A stretch of 10,082 bases of DNA, taken from the NCBI GenBank assembly GCA_041484135.1, contig JBGPHD010000116.1:1-10082 (forward strand), in the 5' to 3' direction. The notes under the pieces were generated by a model that was not told the origin of the DNA, did not search any database, and worked only from the letters and a program-made list of their open reading frames with translations. The translations under genes were made by a program, and so were the position numbers. Shown here piece by piece: positions 7,732 to 10,082 of this stretch (its first letter is position 1; each line of letters opens with the position of its first letter). This stretch comes from JACORV01 sp041484135. Lineage in GTDB: Bacteria > Gemmatimonadota > Gemmatimonadetes > Gemmatimonadales > JACORV01.

Positions 7732-7925
7732 GGCCGGCGCTCCTGCTTGAGGAGCCGCCGGCGGAGGATCACGAGGTCCTCGGGGGAGAAGTCCTTGACC
7801 GCCTGCGCGCAGGTCTCGCAGTCGCGGCCCAGCTCCGTACACGGCACGCCGTCCGCTTGCGCCTCCGCGCACAGCGCGACGCCGCGCCATGCCCAGACCG
7901 ATACCGGCTTTGACTGTTCGACCAT
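7728..7925 (-). CDS. Small four-cysteine protein, first gene of the oxidoreductase operon
   Basis: A 65-residue protein of unknown function that I do not recognise. The ATG at 7925 is well supported by GGAGGGACCC immediately upstream (a GGAG-type ribosome binding site, complement of about 7926-7935). Its TGA overlaps the ATG of the ferredoxin-alpha gene (ATGA), so the two are translationally coupled. Four cysteines are present: Cys19, Cys29, Cys36 and Cys39, the last two in a CxxC pair (DCETCAQ), enough to bind zinc or an iron-sulfur cluster. The N-terminal part has two tryptophans (VWAW, 10-13); the C-terminal part is a basic helix-like stretch (about 47-65, ending KQERRP). There is no signal peptide or membrane segment. 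Position suggests an assembly factor, small subunit or electron-transfer partner of the oxidoreductase; this is inference only. Confidence 0.75.
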   Translation of the reverse strand: MVEQSKPVSVWAWRGVALCAEAQADGVPCTELGRDCETCAQAVKDFSPEDLVILRRRLLKQERRP

Positions 7926-8279
7926 GGGTCCCTCCGCCCTGCGTGCGCATCCCGGCGGCGCGGCCCGTTGTCCGCGCGAGCGGGACGTCCGACCCCAGAT
8001 GGTCGCAACCGGCGTGCCGGAAAGGCCTCGGTGGGTAAGTCGTGCGCCGGCCCCTGGCATGGCTCATCGCTGGAGGCCCTAAGCGGCTGGTGGTCAACGT
8101 GTTATGGATACGTGACCGCGATGCTCGGCAAGGCGCGGAGTCAGGACCGACGTGGGCTCCGCAGACGATTAGGGACTCAGGGTGTCCCGCTCGTGGCGTG
8201 GGAATAAGGCGGTCTTGCCGGTGCAGGCGTGGTCACCGGCGAGGTAACTTCCCGGCATGAGACAGGTTCGGGGTGGTGC
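7926..8279. other. Divergent intergenic region (354 bases) with stem-loops
   Basis: This gap lies between the leftward oxidoreductase operon and the rightward biotin-carrier gene, so it should hold promoters for both. No protein-coding frame in it looks real. Visible elements are a TTGACC -35-like hexamer on the minus strand (complement of 8092-8097) without a good -10; a directly repeated ACGTG (8097-8101 and 8110-8114) flanking the A+T-rich TTATGGAT, with a third copy at 8150-8154; a palindrome GGACGTCC at 7983-7990; and two hairpins at 8135-8162 and 8172-8188. No tRNA or known riboswitch pattern was recognised. Promoters are presumed rather than identified. Confidence 0.6.
8135..8162 (+). 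promoter_or_regulatory. Stem-loop upstream of the biotin carrier gene
   Basis: GCGGAG (8135-8140) pairs with CTCCGC (8157-8162). A T-G wobble and one further C-G pair extend the stem to eight base pairs around a 12-base loop (8143-8154). A second hairpin, GGGAC/GTCCC with a seven-base loop, follows at 8172-8188. Neither is followed by a T-run, so they do not look like intrinsic terminators. They may lie in the 5' leader of the carrier gene, but the symmetry would serve either strand. Whether they form or matter is unknown. Confidence 0.35.
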
Positions 8280-8283
8280 GTGA
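8257..8283 (+). CDS. Possible eight-codon upstream ORF coupled to the biotin carrier gene
   Basis: An ATG at 8257 is preceded by GAGGT (8241-8245), the best ribosome-binding-like site in this stretch, about 11 bases away. It opens a frame encoding MRQVRGGA, ending in a TGA at 8281-8283. That TGA overlaps the likely GTG start of the carrier gene (8280) as GTGA. The arrangement would load ribosomes onto the carrier start by re-initiation. An ORF this short can easily occur by chance, so this is a candidate only. Confidence 0.25.
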   Translation: MRQVRGGA

Positions 8284-8789
8284 GCGTCTACCTGGTGGAT
8301 GCCGGCGGGCGGCAGGTCACGGTCGAGGTGGACGGCACGGCGGTGCGGGTGGATGGCCGCATCGTGACGGCGCGGCTCGATCTTCCCGGCGCCTCGCCGG
8401 TGCGGAGCCTCGTGCTGGACGAGCGGGCCCGGGAGTTCGTGGCGACCCCAGGGGATGGGCGCGGACATTGGCGGATCCTCATCGGCGCCGACCAGCTCGA
8501 CGTGGTGGCGCTCGATGAACGGGCCCGCGCGATCCGGGCGCTCGGCGCCCATGCCGGGAAGGCGGCGGTGGCCGGCGCGGTCACCGCGCCGATGCCGGGC
8601 CTGGTGGTGCGGGTCCTGGTGAGCGAGGGGGAGCGCGTCGAGGAGGGCACAGGGCTCATCGTGATCGAGGCGATGAAGATGGAGAACGAGCTCAAGGCGC
8701 CCGCGTCGGGGGTGGTGCGGTGCGTCCTGGCGGGGCCCGGCTCGAGCGTCGAGAAGGGTGCCGTTCTGATGGAGCTCACGCCCGGTTGA
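8280..8789 (+). CDS. Biotin carboxyl carrier protein (biotin/lipoyl attachment domain protein, BT-like N-terminal region)
   Basis: Carries carboxybiotin between the carboxylase and carboxyltransferase of an acyl-CoA carboxylase. From GTG 8280 it has 169 residues. The C-terminal 70 or so are a classic biotinyl domain: APMPGLV (103-109), EGERVEEG (116-123), and EAMKMEN with Lys133 as the biotin site, ending in LMELTPG. The N-terminal part (about 1-90), VYLVDAGGRQVTVEVDG followed by GHWRI (62-66), resembles the BT region joining carboxylase and carrier domains in propionyl-CoA carboxylase alpha rather than the Ala/Pro linker of E. coli AccB. The start is uncertain: GTG 8229 is in frame and adds 17 residues, but the sequence from 8280 matches how such proteins usually begin. 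The likely partner is the carboxylase at the left edge. The TGA stop (8787-8789) lies just before the rplM promoter. Confidence 0.9.
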   Translation: MSVYLVDAGGRQVTVEVDGTAVRVDGRIVTARLDLPGASPVRSLVLDERAREFVATPGDGRGHWRILIGADQLDVVALDERARAIRALGAHAGKAAVAGAVTAPMPGLVVRVLVSEGERVEEGTGLIVIEAMKMENELKAPASGVVRCVLAGPGSSVEKGAVLMELTPG

Positions 8790-8791
8790 CC

Positions 8792-8820
8792 TTGCCTCGC
8801 TGGCTGCGTAGTTTTATAGG
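8792..8820 (+). promoter_or_regulatory. Probable sigma-70-type promoter for rplM-rpsI
   Basis: TTGCCT (8792-8797) and TATAGG (8815-8820) are separated by exactly 17 bases in the most A+T-rich patch of this region (8809-8827, including GTTTTATAGGC). Each hexamer matches its consensus at four of six positions. A second -10-like TATAGT sits at 8822-8827, and together they form an interrupted palindrome TATAG-G-CTATA (8815-8825). Transcription would begin near 8827, giving a leader of about 35 bases. An alternative -35, TTGACC (8786-8791), overlaps the carrier stop codon but is badly spaced. Confidence 0.55.
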
Positions 8821-8862
8821 CTATAGTCACTTACGCCTTACGGGAGTGGAAAAGCACAGCCG

Positions 8863-9321
8863 ATGCAAACGTTCTCCGTGACGCCGCAGGACATCGAGCA
8901 TCAGTGGTTCGTGGTGGACGCCGCCGGCGTGCCGCTCGGCCGGCTCGCGTCGAGGGTGGCGCAGGTCATCCGCGGCAAGCACAAGCCAATCTTCAGCCCG
9001 CATCTCGACACCGGGGACGGCGTCATCGTCGTCAACGCGGCCAAGGTGCGCCTTACGGGCCGCAAGGGCGAGCAGAAGGGCTATTTCAGCCATTCGGGCT
9101 ACATGGGCCACGACAAGATCACGCCCATCCGGGCCGTGATGGCCAAGAACCCCGCGCGCGTCATCGAGAAGGCGGTCTTCGGCATGCTGCCCAAGTCGTC
9201 GCTCTCGAAGCAGGTGCTGCGCCACAAGCTGCGCGTCTATGCAGGCGCCGAGCATCCGCACGAAGCCCAGCAGCCCGCGCCGCTCGGGGTGTACCCCCCG
9301 AGGGCCAAGAGGAAGGCATGA
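8863..9321 (+). CDS. rplM: 50S ribosomal protein L13
   Basis: Early-assembling 23S rRNA-binding protein of the large subunit. The 152 residues show WFVVDAAGVPLGRLAS, IRGKHKP, NAAKVRLTGRKG, YFSHSGYMG, GMLPKSSL and LRVYAGAEHPHEAQQP, all typical of L13. It is about ten residues longer than E. coli L13 (142), split between a short N-terminal extension (TPQDIEHQ) and a basic tail (PRAKRKA). The start ATG has only a weak GGA-containing site (8848-8850); the better GGGAG (8842-8846) is about 16 bases away. Its TGA overlaps the rpsI ATG as ATGA, the usual L13-S9 pairing with translational coupling. Confidence 0.97.
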   Translation: MQTFSVTPQDIEHQWFVVDAAGVPLGRLASRVAQVIRGKHKPIFSPHLDTGDGVIVVNAAKVRLTGRKGEQKGYFSHSGYMGHDKITPIRAVMAKNPARVIEKAVFGMLPKSSLSKQVLRHKLRVYAGAEHPHEAQQPAPLGVYPPRAKRKA

Positions 9322-9719
9322 TCCCCGACGTCCCGATGCGATTCCACGCCGTGGGCCGGCGCAAGACCAGCGTCGCCCGCGTGTACCTGAAGCCCGGCTC
9401 CGGCAAGTGGGAAGTGAACGGCCGCACGCTGGGCGACTTCTTCCCGCGGCCCTCGCTGGTGCAGCTCATCCAGCAGCCGTTCACGGCCACCGACACGCTG
9501 GGTGCCTTCGACGTGAAGGCCACCTGCAACGGCGGCGGCGTGACGGGGCAGGCGGGTGCGCTGCGGCTCGGCATCGCCCGCGCGCTGGTCATGGTGGACG
9601 AGTTGCACCGGAAGAAGCTCCGGGCGGGTGGCTTGCTCACGCGGGATCCCCGCGCGGTCGAGCGGAAGAAGCCCGGCCAGCCCGGTGCGCGGAAGCGGTT
9701 CCAGTTCAGCAAGCGGTAG
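9318..9719 (+). CDS. rpsI: 30S ribosomal protein S9
   Basis: Small-subunit head protein whose C-terminal tail reaches toward the P-site tRNA. The 133 residues contain AVGRRKTSVARVYL (11-24), NGGGVTGQAGALRLGIARAL (71-90) and the conserved end KRFQFSKR, with the invariant terminal Lys-Arg. The ATG at 9318 is preferred because it overlaps the rplM stop (ATGA) and follows the purine-rich AAGAGGAAGG (9307-9316). The ATG at 9336 would give a more standard N-terminus (MRFHAVGRRK, 127 residues) but lacks a ribosome binding site. It is followed by a 111-base gap and rpsB. Confidence 0.97.
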   Translation: MIPDVPMRFHAVGRRKTSVARVYLKPGSGKWEVNGRTLGDFFPRPSLVQLIQQPFTATDTLGAFDVKATCNGGGVTGQAGALRLGIARALVMVDELHRKKLRAGGLLTRDPRAVERKKPGQPGARKRFQFSKR

Positions 9720-9747
9720 CACCAGGGCCATCACTCACACCGCTGGA

Positions 9748-9786
9748 TCCCGTCGGGGGTGTCCGCTGAGGCGGATGCGGACGGGA
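9748..9786 (+). promoter_or_regulatory. Nested stem-loop in the rpsI-rpsB spacer, possible rpsB leader element
   Basis: TCCCGTC (9748-9754) pairs perfectly with GACGGGA (9780-9786). Inside it, TCCGC (9762-9766) pairs with GCGGA (9771-9775) around a TGAG loop, leaving internal loops of 7 and 4 bases. A direct repeat of GCGGA (9771-9775 and 9777-9781) allows a competing stem, GTCCGC (9761-9766) with GCGGAC (9777-9782), which would break the outer helix. No T-run follows, so it is not an intrinsic terminator. It sits 45-83 bases before the rpsB start, where r-protein leader control sites occur in other bacteria. Confidence 0.5.
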
Positions 9787-9830
9787 GATGAAGGCGGTGG
9801 ACGCCCAACCCCAGGGAGACGAAGACGCAG

Positions 9831-10082
9831 ATGGCTTTTCCCCAGATCCAGGAGCTGTTGGAGGCGGGGGTCCATTTCGGGCATCAGACCCGCCGGTGGA
9901 ACCCGAAGATGCGTCGGTTCATCTTCGCCGAGCGCAACGGCATCTACATCATCGACCTCGAAAAGACGCTCAAGCAGCTCCGCCTCGCGCAGGACCTGAT
10001 GCGTGAGACGGTGTTGAAGGGCGACGGCATCCTCTTCGTCTGCACCAAGAAGCAGCTCAAGGCGGTCCTCAAGATCGAGGCC
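9831..10082 (+). CDS. rpsB: 30S ribosomal protein S2 (partial, 3' end outside window)
   Basis: Small-subunit protein S2, bound at the head-body junction of the 30S subunit. Only the first 84 residues are present; the frame is open at the right edge. It starts MAFPQIQELLEAGVHFGHQ, followed by RRWNPKMRRFIFAERNGIYI and IDLEKTLKQL, the unmistakable S2 N-terminus, then VCTKKQ. The ATG at 9831 fits the family start. GGGAG at 9814-9818 is the nearest Shine-Dalgarno, about 12 bases away. In most bacteria tsf follows. The 111-base spacer from rpsI contains a stem-loop, so it may have its own control rather than being purely coupled to rpsI. Confidence 0.97.
   Translation, partial: MAFPQIQELLEAGVHFGHQTRRWNPKMRRFIFAERNGIYIIDLEKTLKQLRLAQDLMRETVLKGDGILFVCTKKQLKAVLKIEA

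Noticed and set aside
7926..8060. N-terminal extension of the small cysteine protein to 8060
   Set aside because: The added residues are Arg/Gly/Pro-rich and unremarkable, while ATG 7925 is preceded by a strong ribosome binding site.
6361..8082. Long open frame on the plus strand opposite the oxidoreductase operon
   Set aside because: It is antisense to well-supported fused subunits with intact motifs. Its translation is Arg/Glu/His/Val-rich low complexity, the usual shadow in GC-rich DNA.
7732..8097. Upstream extension of the ferredoxin-alpha gene, which stays open to 8097
   Set aside because: It would overlap the 65-residue gene completely. The ATG at 7731 has its own ribosome binding site and the ATGA coupling.
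7926..8279. tRNA, riboswitch or other known RNA in the divergent gap
   Set aside because: No T-arm, acceptor stem or conserved riboswitch core words were found on either strand.
8834..9059. Eleven-base repeat CGCCTTACGGG in the rplM leader (8834-8844) and coding region (9049-9059)
   Set aside because: A match of this length is expected by chance in 10 kb of GC-rich DNA. No structure links the two copies.
9748..9786. Intrinsic terminator after rpsI
   Set aside because: The stem-loop has internal loops and is followed by a purine-rich sequence rather than a T-run.

Overview
This is a GC-rich bacterial chromosome segment, densely coding and without mobile elements, tRNA, rRNA or CRISPR arrays that I can see. 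The ribosomal cluster rplM-rpsI-rpsB, a stand-alone biotin carrier gene next to it, the strong GC bias and frequent GTG starts suggest a Gemmatimonadota-like or similar high-GC lineage. That placement is an inference with modest confidence.

Layout. Bases 1-2227 (+) hold the 3' end of a biotin carboxylase gene (accC type), joined by a one-base stop/start overlap to a TrmA/RlmD-family rRNA uracil-5-methyltransferase. Bases 2431-4852 (+) hold a two-gene operon: an alanine dehydrogenase/PNT-family protein whose active site looks altered, and an acetyl-CoA hydrolase/CoA-transferase. Converging on it from the other strand (7925 down to 4868) is a three-gene operon: a 65-residue cysteine-containing protein, a fused ferredoxin-alpha subunit and a fused beta-gamma subunit of a 2-oxoacid:ferredoxin oxidoreductase. 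These three are chained by ATGA stop/start overlaps. A 354-base divergent gap containing stem-loops follows. Bases 8280-10082 (+) hold a biotin carboxyl carrier protein, then rplM, rpsI and the start of rpsB.

How the genes work together. The central block reads as a 2-oxoacid module. The Ald-like enzyme could make a 2-oxoacid from an amino acid. The ferredoxin oxidoreductase would convert the 2-oxoacid to acyl-CoA, CO2 and reduced ferredoxin. The CoA-transferase could then exchange or release CoA. The alpha subunit resembles the VorB (branched-chain) type more than classical pyruvate enzymes. The flanking accC and carrier genes look like two halves of a propionyl/acetyl-CoA carboxylase alpha chain, split and now separated by the rRNA methyltransferase and the 2-oxoacid block. 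The right end is ordinary ribosomal-protein territory, with a plausible promoter before rplM and a foldable leader before rpsB.
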